64,000 nucleotides of DNA, taken from positions 13,378,501 through 13,442,500 of the forward strand of contig NC_134113.1 of the NCBI RefSeq assembly GCF_040939455.1. The letters are read 5' to 3'. A model generated the notes under the pieces. That model made no database searches, had not been told where the DNA came from, and worked only from the letters and a program-made list of their open reading frames with translations. This DNA comes from Microcebus murinus. Its lineage: Eukaryota > Chordata > Mammalia > Primates > Cheirogaleidae. This document shows, piece by piece, positions 33,255 to 47,300 of the stretch. Each line of letters opens with the position of its first letter. Positions within the stretch are counted from its first letter, which is position 1. Both the position numbers and the translations under genes were made by a program.

Positions 33255-36200
33255 TGGCAGAGCTATTGCTAATGACACCGTCTAGAATACAACCTTGTGA
33301 AAGGATGCTTGACATTTGGCGGCAGAATGAGATCTTGCAAAATGAGAAGGGTATGGAAGTGAAGGACCAAGGCCTGCATGTTGCCCTCGGAGTCTTGCCC
33401 TTTGCATGTTGTCCCCCTCTGTTAGCTGCACAGCTCACTCCCCGTCACACTGGCTTTCTGTTATGGTTCTATCATTGTCGTCCACCCCCACCTTCCCTGC
33501 GTTATTTTTCTATTATATTTATCACCAGCTGAGATATTCCCTGGGTGTTTGTTATTAGTTGCCACATTCTGCCATGAAGGCAAGCACTTTCTCTGCTTTG
33601 GGTCACAGCTGCAGCTTCAGAAGGGAGCCACCGTGGGCCTGGTGGGGACAAGACAAAGCACTGAGGACACGTATCCAGCTCCTAGCCCGGTGGTGACAAT
33701 CAACCAGCTCTTCAAGGAGCAGCCAGGGAGGCAGTGCTCACAGGGGCAATGAAGGGAAGGGGCCCGGAGAGCAGGGGTTACAGCCCTAGAATTGGTGAGT
33801 GTGTGTGTCAGACAGAGGACAGAGTGAATGGGTAGGCAATTGAGTCAAGTTTTTGGATGCGTGTGGCAGCCTGAGGATGTGCCCAGGGGACCAGAGATGG
33901 CCAGAAAGGCCTGGGAGTGTGGTGGTGACATAGGCAACAGGAAGAAGAGGCATAATGGGACCAGCACTGGTGGTCCTGTAGGGAAAGGTGAGTTTTGCAA
34001 TTTTCGCCATGAACTCCCTTTAGGGATTGGCCTCGTGGGTGGTTTGTAGCAGGAGACAGATAGTGATGGTTTTACCAGGAGCTCAAAGATTCCTGGAGGC
34101 CTCCTTAAAGACTGTGGTGGGTTACATCATGGGACGTTTCTCCCCACCTCTGCACAGAACCCCGCACCCGAGAACTGGCAGTTTAGAAGGATGGTGTGAC
34201 TGCCCTTGCATCTAGACATCCTCACGATGTCACAGCAGTGGCAGCCGTAGGGGTCCTTTGAGCAGATTCCAGAGTGGTGGACAAGAATGACCGGAGCTGA
34301 AGCAGAAGAGGAGCACCTCCTTTAAGGATTCCCCCCAGATAGCCTGCATTGCTTTAGGAGGAGATATGGCATGGAAACCTTCCGAGTCACTGTCATTTGA
34401 ACATAAATGTGATATGATTCCATCCTATCATGGGTGCATTAATAAGGCCAGAGGGCATAGAAGTTACAAGCAATATCTGGCCTCTTTGCCAAACCTTTCT
34501 CTATGTAACTCACTTCTTGCTCTCCCTCTTTTAAAAAATCATAAAATTCGCCTTTTTATATTTAAAGCTTCCCTGGTGTGGAAATCCTTCAGCATTGAGA
34601 TTTCAAAGGCTAGCTCGGTTTGCAGAGTTCCCCATAGCTGAGACGTCAGCAAAGCAAGTTGGAAGGTTGAGAGCCACGGAGCTGTCACGTGCACCTGTGC
34701 AGGTTCCTCTGCACCGTGCACCCAGACCAAGGAATGCCCTTCACTCCTGTGAGCAATGACATCGTACGGGCAGATGGCGTTCCTGAGTCAATAAACCTGA
34801 AAGCAAAATCTGAGTATATGTCGAAAAGGCAGCAGAGTACTCTTCATGTGCATAAATAAAGTAGGAGGACGTGGATCTCATGCATGGGAGGAGAGATTCA
34901 GGTTCGAAGTGGAGAAAGAGACCCTGTTGTGTGAATGATCCTAAGGGGTCTTAGAGAATAGCTTTTTAAAGCAAGGCTTCCAAAAGAAGATAGTTTATGG
35001 TATTTTGTCTTCAATTCTGCATGGATGGGGTAGAGGACCTCTCAAGGTCTCTTCTAGCCCTAGTGGTATATGTAATTGCTTTTGTGTTTCCCTTTCCACT
35101 CTGGGGGGCAGGATCGTAGCTGCTTCATCTTTACAGTCCCAGGACTTAGCCAATAGTGGGTGCTCAGAATCCGTTTGTTGAACTAAACTGTACAAAATGC
35201 TGCATGTATAATGTGAAGTTTTAGTTCTAAGACAATTTTGAGCTCAGAATTTTAATATTGCAAAATCAGAATAGATACTCAGCACAGCTAATCTTTACTG
35301 AGAGCTCTGTATGAATTGTACTATTTAATCTTCACAGCACAATCCATAAGGTAGGTACGGTCATTACCTCTCTTTCATAAATAACAATCACAATAATTAT
35401 GAATACTCACATGATGCTTAATATGTGCCAATCAGGGTTACAAGCATGTCTACTCATGTTAACTAATTTATCCTCCCAACAGCCCTTGGAGGCAGGTACT
35501 ATTGTTATCCCCATGCAGCTGATAGCAAAACTGACTTGGAGGCAGCACATTTAGTAAATAGCAGAGTTTGTCATCTCTCTGGCTCCAGCAACCCTTTGAT
35601 TAACCAATAAATGTTACTGACTCCTCAAGTTCTCTGGTCAAAATAATCAATATACCAGGATCTTTCAAAACATCTCTATTGATCTCATCCCAAAGCCAAC
35701 AATATTCTAAACTCTGAATCCAAAAGATTCTGCGTTCTTAGGAGAGGGGAGAGTCACAAGAAAGAAATGGGAAAGTGAGTCTGTGAATGTGTTCAATTCC
35801 AATGAAACACTGACGGGAGGGAATTAAAAATCCAAGAGTTTAGAAATGTTATTTCAAAGCCTGACTGCACCCTTCAATGATCAGTATGCCACCCTCACCG
35901 TAAGTGGCTCCAGTATAGATTTCCCATTTGGTCATTAACACCCATTATCTCACTCCCCCTACAGACTTGCCAAATTTACTTTTAACTGCTCTCAGCACTG
36001 AGACAGGAGGGGGGCAGGATAATGAGTCTCCACAATGTATAATTATTATAAATGAGCAGAGATAAACTACACCTGTCAAAATAAATGATCAGCATCCTAA
36101 ATCGCTGGTTTCTCCATTTACTGTTTTGTAAACTTGAGTTATTCACCCTTGCTAATCTCTCCCACTGTTGTTCCAAGATTTTTTTCCACTGATCTGAGCC

Positions 36201-36600
36201 CCTAGAGTTAGCTCAGAAGGTGCCTGTCACCTCCAAATTCCTCTGAAGGTAAGAGAAAAGCTCAAAGTAAATTGCTCCTGCAGGAAATGAATTACTAAAT
36301 AACTAGACTTCCCTGAAAGGATGTCAGACATGGGCTGGCTCATTGTGGCTCCGTCTATCAACGTTCAGCCTTTCAATAATACCCCCCTTTTGTTCTTTCC
36401 TAAGGTTCTGCCAAGTGACAAAGAGACAATGGCAATGCAGCACAGGAGTCAAGCTAATTTTGAGTGTAACTGTATTTAAGACATGTTCAGCCGACAGCAA
36501 TTTGGATGCAGGAATACTTGTTTCCATAGACTCCCAAGTTCAAATCCAATGAACGAGACACTATTGGCTGCCTCCAGATCTCTGTGTCCGCACTAGTATA
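33255..36600. other. Non-coding interval with L2/MIR scraps
   Basis: 35,100-35,195 ends like an L2 ('tagtgggtgctcagaatcc', 'tttgttgaac'). 35,285-35,375 and 35,400-35,575 are reverse MIR-like pieces; the better one is listed. Frames at 33,248-33,532, 33,549-33,752 and 33,828-34,049 are short, overlapping and unrecognised. No exon supported. Confidence 0.4.
35400..35575 (-). repeat. MIR SINE, reverse orientation
   Basis: Contains 'tgatgcttaatatgtgccaa', 'ttatcctcccaacagccc', 'ggcaggtactattgttatcc' in the order of the reverse complement of MIR. Confidence 0.65.
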
Positions 36601-39600
36601 AAATACTTATGTTTGTGGTTTTTAACGCTAGAACACTTACATCTGTTTTCCCTGCAAATTTGTTTTCTTACTATCTGGGTGTATGGGTCGGAATTCTTCG
36701 GATGTGAGCAACAAGGAAATGAGCGTTATCGGAAGGACAATGAGGTCGCCCAGCAGATCAGAGACAGGCCTGGACAATCAGGCAGGAACCGGGGCCACGT
36801 GAGCGTGCCAGAAACAGGAACACGGCGCTTCCCAGGGGCTCCTATCAGAAGGACTTTAACACCACCCATTGCCTTGGAGAGAAAACCTGATTAACCCTGA
36901 GAGACTTATGCGTCCAGCTGCAAGGGCGGGCGAGGAATATACAGTGATAAGTGGGCTGGCAACAGAGGAAGGGAAAATAAAAACAAACAGAAACATAGCT
37001 CCCACCCTGAGTTTGGTTTGTCACTTCATACAAGAAACTCTAACAGCCTTCCAGAGTTTAGTCCTTGCTCCAACACTCTCCAGCCCAAGACACAAACATG
37101 AATTTCTTTGAGTTCTTGGGTGTTGAGCAGCTCTAAGGAAAGAAAGGCGAGTGGTGTCTGGAACAGGAGGCTGTTGAGACAACGCTGAGGCCACGAATTT
37201 GCTCCTTGTTGCGCTGGGCTGAATTCAGTGCAAGGAGAGGTGTCTGGCCTCTACCAGCCAGGCACCCCCAATAGACTTCTTACTTGAGAATCTCTCTCAC
37301 GCTCTCTCAGCTCCCTGGTGATCCTGGGGTTCATTTTGCTTTAGGGATGAATATATCCAAGTGTGATTGATATTCAAAACCTTTAATAACCTGCATATTA
37401 ACCTGCATTGCCCAGCCTCCCCTGCCCCCCCAGACCAAGCTCAGCTTCTGCCGTGCCCAAAATTACCCCCCTTTAGTTACTGGATCACAGGAAGGTCTAA
37501 TTTCTCCAGGGAAGAAGCCTGGGGTGGCTGGGATCTGGGAAGGGCACTCAGGGTTCTCAGCACAGCAGCTGTTTACCAACCAGTACAGAATATTTCAGTA
37601 TTTTAACTGTCAGTAAGGCATATCTGAATGTCAGCCCAGCGTACAGTCCCTGGAAGACTTAAGCCTGCGGGTCTGTGGGTTCTTTGAGCAGATAAAAATC
37701 TGCCTAAGAACAACCTTAGGCACTGGAAGTTTTGATTGAGGAGAGAGAAACAGAGGAGCTTTAAAAAAAAAAAAAAGATGTGAGAGAAGAAGAGGCAGCT
37801 ATATCCCAGAACCTACCAGATGTTCCCTCCTCCTCCCAGGGAAGGTGCACCTGCTCTAAGAGGCCCTGTCCTTTCCCCGCAGCTGCAGCTCCTGCTGCCA
37901 CTGACAGCCCAGTTCCCAGGGGCACCCTGGAGCTCCAACCTGGAACTTGGCATCAAGACCTTTTGCTGCACATCCGAGCCTGATGGGTTGGTGCGATTGG
38001 ACAGCTGGGCTCCAGCCCTGTTCTTGAGCCTTAGTCCCCACTGAGTGACACAGTATAGAGACACTAAGGCCACCTTTGTCCCCTGTAACTGGCTTCTGTT
38101 GCAATGATCTGCCCAGTATCTCCTTCCCACTCCGTGATGGGCATGGCCTGCACTTCATCATTCTTGCCATTCATCAATGGCCACTGACAAACATTCCCTG
38201 GGGATTCCAAGATTAATCAAACACAATCCTTGACCTCGAGAAACCAAAAGCCTCACTTTTGAGCCCCACCTTGTGCCTGGGGCTGACTACCTGCTTACAG
38301 ACCTTTGTAGAAGCAACAGCCTACATGGATATCCGGGTATCTCTGTGTCTAAAATTCCTGAAGCTGAGCTCCAGCCATTTACTGGGAAACCTGAGTACTG
38401 GGATGGTCATTGGAGACTGAAACAGTTGGAAATCAGGACTCATCCTACTTGTAATCCTGGGAGATGCACCATACCCCCAAATGGGATTATGTTAGCCCTC
38501 TCACCCCCCTCTCACCTTCCCTATTCTGAGTCACCGGCACATCTAGCCATGTCCCCACATACAGCAATCTTAAGTTCCCCTTAAATTCCTGCTCCATGAT
38601 CCTCACAGGGACTCCTGTATTTTCCTGTTCCTTGGGAACTTCAAGACCATGGACTATATTAACCTGTACAAAATGTGAATATTCAGCTTTCCCCAAAGCT
38701 TCTGCTTTCAAATAAAAAGTATGATATCAGCTTAGACAGGTCACCATAAAAAAATCATCACTGAAAATAGGTTATTAGTTCAGATGTCTGATTTTGAAAT
38801 GTCCTACTTTGTTACCCTAAATTTCAACCTTTGCAATATCCATGTTTGGCTACCATGTAACTATCACAGTGTTTACTTTACAGAATACAGGAACTCAGAG
38901 GAATTGGCAGAAATGTGTTTTAAGGGTATATTTGTCCTTCAAAGAGAAAAATACCAAAAGAAGGCAGGATGTCACCTGCAGGTAAGAGACAAATTTTTGT
39001 GTTATTCTCAAGGCTACGAAACATATAACTGGTGATAACCAAGCAGGCACCAGGCTGTCTTCCTCTGTTGGCTTTTAGTGAAGTGAAACAAGGTTGGTAG
39101 GCAAGGCTTGGTTGGCTGCCTGAAAACAGTTTATCAATGTCCCAAGATGTGAAGAAGAAACATTTCTAGATGCAAAAGGCCACTGGCATTTAGCCCTGCA
39201 AGAGTCTCTCTCTATAATTCATCAACCTCAACCTCAAATATCCAATGACACCTGGTCTGACCCTTCCCAGGCCCACTCAGCACATGGCATTCTAGCCTGA
39301 ATTCCCCAGGCTTCTGACCCCATCACCTCTTTTCTAGTTGATGGCCTTGGTCCATCTTGAAGGCCAAATATACAGTTCCTCTTTCCAAACTATGACTTCA
39401 GAAGCCCTCTCCAACTACTTTGTCTCTGGATGCTTCGGGTAAATAACTTTCCCAATTCTGTTTGGCCACTGGGCACTAGCATGGTGTTTCTATTTTAAAA
39501 AAGAGAAAGAGATGATTACTAGCCAAGCTTAATTACTCTCTTGAATAAGCTAACATTTGTCTTTCCCATAAAGATTGGCAATGACATGAGGCCATTCCCT

Positions 39601-40325
39601 TCAAAAGAGGCTATGAAGTCTATTGCCTTTGTTTCTATCTAGGATTTCATAAGGTTTTGTGAACAGCAACCAAAAAAAAAAAAAAAATCCAAGAAACAAA
39701 AACCTGATTTGCTGCTTAAGTGGTGAATTTGGAAGTTACGTGGACATTGTGGTTGCCTTTAGTTTGAGCAGGAGGACTTCCCAGCTGGCTCTCTTGGCCC
39801 AGCCCTTGGATGCTGGAGCCATCTCTGCAAAGAATACTCATCACTTTTGGCCGTTTGGTACACTGCAATAATTAGCCGGTAGTTTATGTGATAGATAACA
39901 GAGCTTTTGAAACCAGATTTTTCCCCCTGCCCTCTTGTCAAAAATGCAGGGTTGAATTGTTCTTTCAGAGTGTTATTGGGAGAGTTAAGGGAAAGCATGG
40001 AAACCAATACAAAACTGCAGCCTAGTGTGAGGAATCTTCTGAAAATGTTCCATCATGCACCTGTTTGCCAGGCAATGAAATTTGTCAAGAAGAATATTTG
40101 TAGAGGGGAAGTGGTTCTTAAACTCAATGTATTGCTGGCTTTAGCTGTGGGTAAAATCAAGGAAGCAAAAGTGTTCCTTTGCTTCCTTCATTCTTTAGAA
40201 AATGTAAAAATTATATACCTCACTCTTACCATGTAAAAAGCTTTATCAAAGTGTTTTAATAGCAAGTGTTCAGGACTCTGAATTCTAGACCTGATTCTTC
40301 CCCCAACACATCATGTGATAGATAC
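36601..40325. other. Non-coding interval, no gene seen
   Basis: 36,690-36,930 is locally richer in CpG than its surroundings, with an E box 'gccacgtgagc' near 36,796; it may be a regulatory segment but nothing proves it. Homopolymer A runs lie at 37,763-37,775 and 39,673-39,687. Frames around 37,780-38,170 overlap on both strands and are not convincing. 39,907-40,236 (plus) is open but unrecognised and starts at a non-ATG codon or without exon context. Confidence 0.4.
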
Positions 40326-40329
40326 AGAG

Positions 40330-40425
40330 CATTCATTCATTCACAAATATTTATTCAGCACCTACTGTGTGCCAGACACCAGGCCGGGCACCGAGCATAT
40401 TTGTGTCAGTAGAGCAGAGAGCACC
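40330..40425 (-). repeat. L2 LINE 3' end fragment
   Basis: Reads 'cattcattcattcacaaata', 'cacctactgtgtgccagac' and 'ggccgggcaccgagc', the reverse L2 3' terminus, well preserved. Confidence 0.75.
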
Positions 40426-40429
40426 CCAT

Positions 40430-43400
40430 CGTTAAGAGGGCATAAAAGGGAGCACTGGATACACCAGGATGATGGTCCATTGTGCCTTTAGCAAGAGCCA
40501 TTTTCCATAAAGTAACAGCATCAGAAGCTTAACTGGAGCAGGTGGGAGAGTTACTGGTGAAAGAAGAACTGGAGACAGCAAGGCCAGCAGCTGTTTCTGA
40601 TCTCCTCCAGAAGGCACACATATGGGAATCACGCCCTCTTAGAGAAGAGACCTCATTTGCTGCCTAAGTGATGAATAGGTGCATAGATCAGGCCTCCCTC
40701 CCCAGATCCAGGAAGTGGATAGTGGCAAATTAACCACTTGATGGGAGTTTTCGCTCAACAGAGTTTAAATTCAGAATGATTTGGATTCTCCTCTTCTGTT
40801 GCAGAATGACTATCATCTTGCTGAGCAATTATCTCTTCTGTGCCTACAGTTTTGCCCCAGATACCTCTGCTCCTCTGCTATGACTTTTGGCAGCTATAAC
40901 ATGAGTTCAGACTACGGGCTGGCCTCTTAGAACACAATTTTGCTTGGAGTAGATGATCCCAGGGGTGAGGATGACATATTCTTAAATTTTGTGGGTGTTG
41001 GGAAAATCTTATGAGTGAGTACTATTGAAAAAAACCCTTCCCTGACCCTCAAGTGATAACTTTTTATCTCTTAACAACAAAATTTCTCAAAATACATGAA
41101 TCAAAGCACCTAGCCTGGCCCTTGGAATGTGCAAACATATATAAATGTTTGTCGCTGTTGTTTCTAGGACCTAACTCCCCTGCATCTCTAGTTAGGGCTT
41201 GGATGATGGGTGTTCTGCATATCACTCACAATTCTAGAGTGCTAGGCAGTTGACCATGGAGAGCTATCAAAAGGAAACACTTTTGTACATAGTAGAGTTT
41301 GAAAACCATAAAATTGATCATTATAATTATAATTGATCATATAATTGGGGGATTTGCAGCCTGGGTGAATGGTTCTTGAGATATATGTGTTGAGATGCAT
41401 TCATCTGCAAGTAACACTGACTCACCCAATCTAAACAGTTAAGGAAATTGCAAGTTTTCAAAATTGCAAGCATCCTGAAGTAAGGTGGCTTCAGAGTTGA
41501 TTAATTCAGGGTCCAGTGACATCATAAAGGACCCATATTTCTTCTAATTTTCAGTGGTACTATGGTGACCACTTTGTCAAGTTCGTCCTCGGTGAGACGA
41601 TGGTCACGAGACGGCTGCTGCCATTCCAAGCATTGCATGCAGACACCGAAATGTCCAAAGGAAGGAAGCAAAGGTGCCATCCCTTCCACTGTCCCTTTCT
41701 GCCAGTGATATTAATAAAAAACTTTGCCCCCAAATCTTCGGCACATTTCTCACATTTTATTGGCCAGAACTAAGTCACGTTTCTACGCCAATTTCTGGCA
41801 AGGGAAATAAAGATTTAGATGGTAGATTCTGGTGGATCTGGGCTCATTAGAATGTCCCCCTGGAGCGGGAGACTTTGCCAGCAAGGAGGAAGGGCTTTGG
41901 CAGTAGGCAGTGCACACGGTGTGCATGGATGGCTGCCGGGCCAGTGCACAGACGGGTTGCTTCGCTCTAAAGAGTAGAGAAAAATCAAGCCTCCTGGAAT
42001 CTCTTTCAGTGCAAGGGTACACAGAGCAGACTAAGAGTGTTTTATAAAAAAAATACTTAACAAAGACCTGGTGTTCTGGGCTGGGAGTGATAAGGGAAAC
42101 AGTTTTGGAAACACCGCCTGGGGCTATTTCCTGCTGGATATATATACATTTATGGGAACTGACCCAAAACTTTCCACCCGACAATGGACAACACTAACCT
42201 CCCCCGAAAGCCCCCTGGCTGGAAGAGTCGGCTACACTACAAATTTAGTGAGGCTGGACAGCAAAACATTTAAGTCCTTCTCGAAAATAAACCCCAAACA
42301 AATGAAACAGCCACAGCAGTAAGAGCCTCACTTTTCCCTAATGGAGTCCTTGGGAAACAGAGTAGGAAGAGGTTAAGTGGGAAAGGAGACGAGATAAATA
42401 GTTAAAGCATTCCTAAGATGCAGGAAGGGCTAGAAGAGAATTTTAGAGAGAAAGACGCAGAAATGAAAACCTGCATCTTGCTCTTTAAAACCCCCAAGAG
42501 AGAATGCATTTCCACAGGAAAACTCTATACCGTGCAATGGCAGGTATCTGTTGGTGGATAGACTGTAGACTTTCTAGGGGGGTTTACCATTATGTATTAG
42601 GCACTTAGCTCAATAATGATCTTCCATGATGGCCCCTGAAGTTTTCAAATCAGGTTCTTGTTTACCACAATTTAAGTGATAATGATTTATCTCTCACTTG
42701 CACCAATAATATTTTGTACCTGTAGACCAATAGTAACTCTTCTGAGTCAGTTTTTTTAAATCAACTAATTAAGTAACTATGCACACACCCCTAACATAGA
42801 AAATAAAATATCATGTGATGTAAAAGTACATATTATTACTCTTTAAAGACTTAAATGAAAATTATTATTTTTTTAAAAAATCTTATGTAGAATTTCTGGA
42901 TGTTAGAGCTAAAGGTAGATCAGTTCACACCATCCAGCCAAAATCTACAGCCAAAGTATCAGTTGCTATTTCTGAATGGCCCCCCCAAACGTCCAATTTT
43001 GTTAGTATCACAAACTGACCTGAAAGAGAAGCGCCTGAAAGCTTCTACAGAGAGACAACTAAAATGATTAAGTAGATTTAATCCAGAAAAAGACTAAAAA
43101 TAATTGTACTTTGTAGAGACTTAGAGAGCTTTTGGTATCAGTTAATAATGTCATAAAGGTTAATCAGAAAAATGACAGTCACTGCGATTTATTGGCTGTC
43201 GATTATGTGGCAAGCATCCTGCAGTGAGCACCTACTCTTGGGCATGTTTAGGGTTACAAACAGCAGAAACCATTTCTGGTGAAGCTGGGCAGGAAAGGGC
43301 ATTTTAGAAAGGAAATGCTATTGAACTCTATTCTTAAAAACAGCAGAAAATAAGTGGCTTAGAGAGCTGAGACCATAGGCAAGGACATATCTCAGGGTTA

Positions 43401-43699
43401 GTCTGATTGGGATAGAACAACATCTGAACAATTGCATCTGCCTCCCTTGGACTCTGCAGCTTTCAACTGGGCAACCTTGATCACGTGTGGCCATGTCTCA
43501 GCTGCCAGAGAAAGGGACCATCTGCCCCTCCTCAGCTTATGGGAGGTGGAGCTGTGTCCCGCCAAGGCCTTTACAGTAGAGCATGTCACCATAAGAGGAA
43601 GGAGGTTCAGGTGCTGGGTAATCTAAATAAATAAATAAATGGTCCTTGAAGTCTACCCCTTGGGCATTCAGTAACCTCATAACCCTTCTTCCTATATTT
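40430..43699. other. Non-coding interval outside the listed repeat
   Basis: Contains a near-palindromic AT segment at about 41,313-41,345 and the unnamed repeat at 41,380-41,810. 41,783-42,184 (minus) is the longest open frame but overlaps that repeat in part and has no recognisable domain. No RNA gene or exon was recognised. Confidence 0.4.
41380..41810 (+). repeat. Unnamed interspersed repeat
   Basis: Shares landmarks with the repeat at 7,010-7,530: 'gcaagtaacactgactcacc', 'gacatcataaaggaccca', 'catggtcacgagacgg'-like text ('gatggtcacgagacggctgc'), and 'cattttattggccagaac' followed by 'aagtcacgtttc'. Recognised as a dispersed family that I cannot name. Confidence 0.5.
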
Positions 43700-43712
43700 A
43701 AAAATGATTTCT

Positions 43713-44004
43713 TGGCCAGGCACTGTGGCTCATGCCTGTAATCCTAGTACTCTGGGAGGATTGCTTGAGCTCAGGAGTTTGAGACCAGCCTGAGCAAGAG
43801 CGAGACCCCGTCTCTACTATAAATAGAAAGAAATTAGCCAAACAACTAACAATAGAAAAAAATAGCAAAAAATAGCCGGGCCCGGTAGCAAGTGCCTCTA
43901 GTCCCAGCTACCTGGGAGGCTGAGGCAGGAGGATCGCTTGAGCCCAGGAGTTTGAGGTTGCTGTGGCATGGCAACAGAGTGAGACTCTGTCTCAAAAAAA
44001 AAAA
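43713..44004 (+). mobile_element. Alu SINE with internal deletions
   Basis: Starts 'tggccaggcactgtggctc', carries the AT-rich linker in altered form, and ends in an A tail. Short pieces are missing from the left arm and near the end of the right arm. Exact 13-base flanking duplication aaaaatgatttct at 43,700-43,712 and 44,005-44,017 defines the insertion. Confidence 0.93.
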
Positions 44005-44360
44005 AAAAATGATTTCTCTCCACTAACAAAATACCCCTTCAATTATCCCTTTCACAACTGAGAATGAGGCATGAAATGCTCTGCTCAAAACACTGTCCAT
44101 GATAGGCTGTCGAGTGTCACCCTCGAGTGACACCACAGTGCTACCATCTTGGCTTGTACACACAGTGCAAACGTTCTGGACACCAAACTCAAATTGTTTC
44201 CTCCTCTGTCATCAGGAAATCCCACTGGAAGTCTTAGACATAGAATGAGAGAGGGGCAGCAAAGTAAAAGCAAGTATACTTGGAGTTTGAGCAAAGTGTT
44301 TATGCAACTTATTTGTCTTCAAAGTCATTTGGGGGTGTCTTTATGCCTATGTGTATGTGT

Positions 44361-44361
44361 G

Positions 44362-44397
<36 letters not shown>
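44361..44397. repeat. TG/CA microsatellite
   Basis: About 16 TG units, nearly uninterrupted, with degenerate GT-rich flanks from 44,350. It explains the cysteine/valine-rich open frames that cross it. Confidence 0.95.
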
Positions 44398-44398
<1 letters not shown>

Positions 44399-44399
44399 A

Positions 44400-47300
44400 C
44401 GTGTGCGCATACATTTTATTCGACCATCTCAGCTATCAATTAGAACTACTCACAGCTGTCTGAGCCAGCACACTGAATGCGGTGTCCAGTGTGTGTACTC
44501 AGAGCAAAATGATCTGTGATGGATCCTTTTCCATTAAGAGTTGAGTTTTTAACTGGACTCCAGCTCAGGGTATGCTGGGGTATGAGTCTATTTCTAGGTA
44601 TGGAGCCCATAAATAGAACTAGCTTCTTCTCCAGAGATATTGCCCTTAGGCCAGGGAGTTACCTTCAAGCCAGAGAAAAACTGCCTCATTAAACATGAGA
44701 AGGAAGGGATGCTTCCCCTAATTCTCAATGGGAGAATTACCGAAGGTTGAGAGTGTTGGGTGCGCCAAAGTCTCTCCGATATGCCTATTCCAACTGTCGA
44801 GGGCCCACTGTTTTCTTAATAATAACCTAGTCTACACAAAAGACATTTGGTGATGCTGAGAATTCAACACACATTGCTTTGCAATCAATAGATTCAAGTT
44901 TTACATTTGGTTTTCGGCTCTCATAGATAGTAGATTATTTAACTGCAGTCATTAAAAGTCCTTGGTTTCTGGGTTTTGAGCTAAAATGTTAGAGATTTGA
45001 GGATATCATTTTATTTCTCTACATTATCACTCATAGCCCATGAATTCCTCCTGCTCTCGTAGATACCAAATGTGACGTGTTAATTGTTAACATTTTCTTC
45101 TGCCCTTCTCTGTTCCATATGGTAAGTTTTAAGCTTCTCAGCCTGCGTTTCCCCCTCTCATGGCTAATAATGTGATTTCATTACTTAGCTTGAAGCTGCA
45201 TGCTCTTCTAACCTCTGAAGAAAGAAATCTCAAGAAAAATAAGGGGATAAATGTTCACTCTTTCCCTTTGGCTGTAGAAAAGCAGATACGGTTCTGTGAT
45301 GCTGCCCGTGCAAATATATTTTCTTAACAAAGGAGTCTTGTAAAACTATCAGACTTGAGATGGTTTCAGTGACCAGAGAAAGTTACCTTTAACCTCTAAA
45401 AAAAACAAAAGCTGCAATTGTCTTTGTTATTTTAATTATTTGCTGCCTGAATATAATCTATGGAGGGACATCCTCACTTTTGTAAAGGCTACAAATACTT
45501 GTGGCATTTCTTTGATAAGCCAGAAGGGTTTAATTGGTACATCCCTCTTTACATGCATGGAGTTAAAAAAAAATTAAATAAATAATTTTTTTTTTCATTC
45601 TGTTGGGTTTCTTATTTAAACAAAGTATCTCAGACTATTTCAATAACACCCTTTAGACTGTTCTATGACTGCGAACACTCACTACACCTCGGAGGTGATC
45701 AAATGCATTGATTTAATTAACTGTAACACCATCATATACCTTCGTCTGCCAGATTCTCGCAACCACAATTAGGCTGGAAACAATTACAGACTATTCCCTT
45801 TTCCCTAATGGTCTACTATTGTCTGCAACCTACTCACTACCAACGTTTTCTGTACCACTGCGTGTTCCTGGTTGCAAACATCAGACAGAAAATTATTTTA
45901 TTGGAAGGTTATTTTATGGCTCACAGAATATATGAAAGAGATGGAAAATCAGGTTCAAGACAAATGTGGAATCGAAAGAAGCCAAGAAACCAAAACCATA
46001 ATCAAAGCTGTGCCTCTCGGAATGTAGTTAAGAAGCCACTATGGGTACTGTCCTCTCCAGAAAGTCCCCACTGCTGCCTCAGACCTGTAATTCCACTGCG
46101 GCCACCAGTGACAATCTCTGATAGGCCTTATATGTCTGCTTGGCTCCCTCAGATGGCAAAGTCCTCGATGGGACATTTGATTGGCTCAGCCCAGGTCACA
46201 TGCTTGTGCTGTAGCTGTAAGAGAGGGCAGAGAGAGGCAGGATCTGCCCTGGGATAGATACATGGATATCTGTCCTGTGTTCTGGCTGCCCAAGACCTTT
46301 CGAGCACCTCATAATCTCTGGGTAATCCATCGCCCCCATGAATCCCACCTCCCCCAGGTAGAAGTCTGAAAAATCATTTCTCCAGGTTTCTCTGCAGCCT
46401 TGGCCCAGACATGGGACCTCAATGTCAACCATCAGGAAGGGACAACAGGAGGAAACAGGTTCTGTGTGGAGCACCCATTTTGAGGGGTTGCCAGATGCAA
46501 GGTCAAGTTCATCATGCGGAAGTGGCATCTGAGTTGTGGCAAAGGTTGAGTTCTTAATTCAAGGTTGCAAACTTAAAGGTTGCAAACTCTAGAACCTAGA
46601 ACTCAGGGGCAGCAGAGCAGTGTCCTCACTGGGCCAGCTCCGCTCCCAAGCATGGCTGTGGGCCTTGTTCCTAATCTCCTGCGTCTATTTCCTCAGCCCT
46701 CTCAATGACTCATCCAGGGTCAGTGTTTGACAATCACAATCAAGCCCCCTGGCTAATGGTGTACATCCCATTTCGTTTCCACACCAGAAGCTGGGGCCGG
46801 CCTCCCACTAAGACCAAAATGATGGGGATTTCATCCCAAATAGAAATATTCTTCCAATCTTGGGTAGCCAAAGAAACAAACAAGACACATTAATACTACA
46901 ACACTACTCTCACATACATTATCTCCAGCACTCACACCAACCCTTACATTTGCCATTACTATCCATTTTTAGAAATTAAATTGATTAAGTCTCAAAGAGA
47001 CAAAGCAACTTGCATAAAGTCGCCCAGGCAAGTACCTGGCAGAGCTGCAACTAAACCCATCAGGTTCCGATTCCCAGCAAGCATTCTAAGCCAGCTCTTT
47101 CTAATTCCTCTTTTATTATCTTCCACTGCAACACACCTTTCCATTAACTGAAAGGAAAAACACAAAACAAGAAACCCCAACATTAACAACAACATTTTTC
47201 CTGTAAGAAAGCACGTTGTAAATTTTGAGAGACTCTGCTAAAAGGAGGCATTATAGAGTAACATTCTGTAGGGTAACAGATGATACTATAACCAAGAAGT

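Noticed and set aside
44149..44519. Cys/Val-rich frames
   Set aside because: They cross the TG microsatellite.
45808..46257. 149-codon plus-strand frame starting at a non-ATG codon
   Set aside because: Most of it lies in an interspersed repeat family that recurs elsewhere in the window; no domain.
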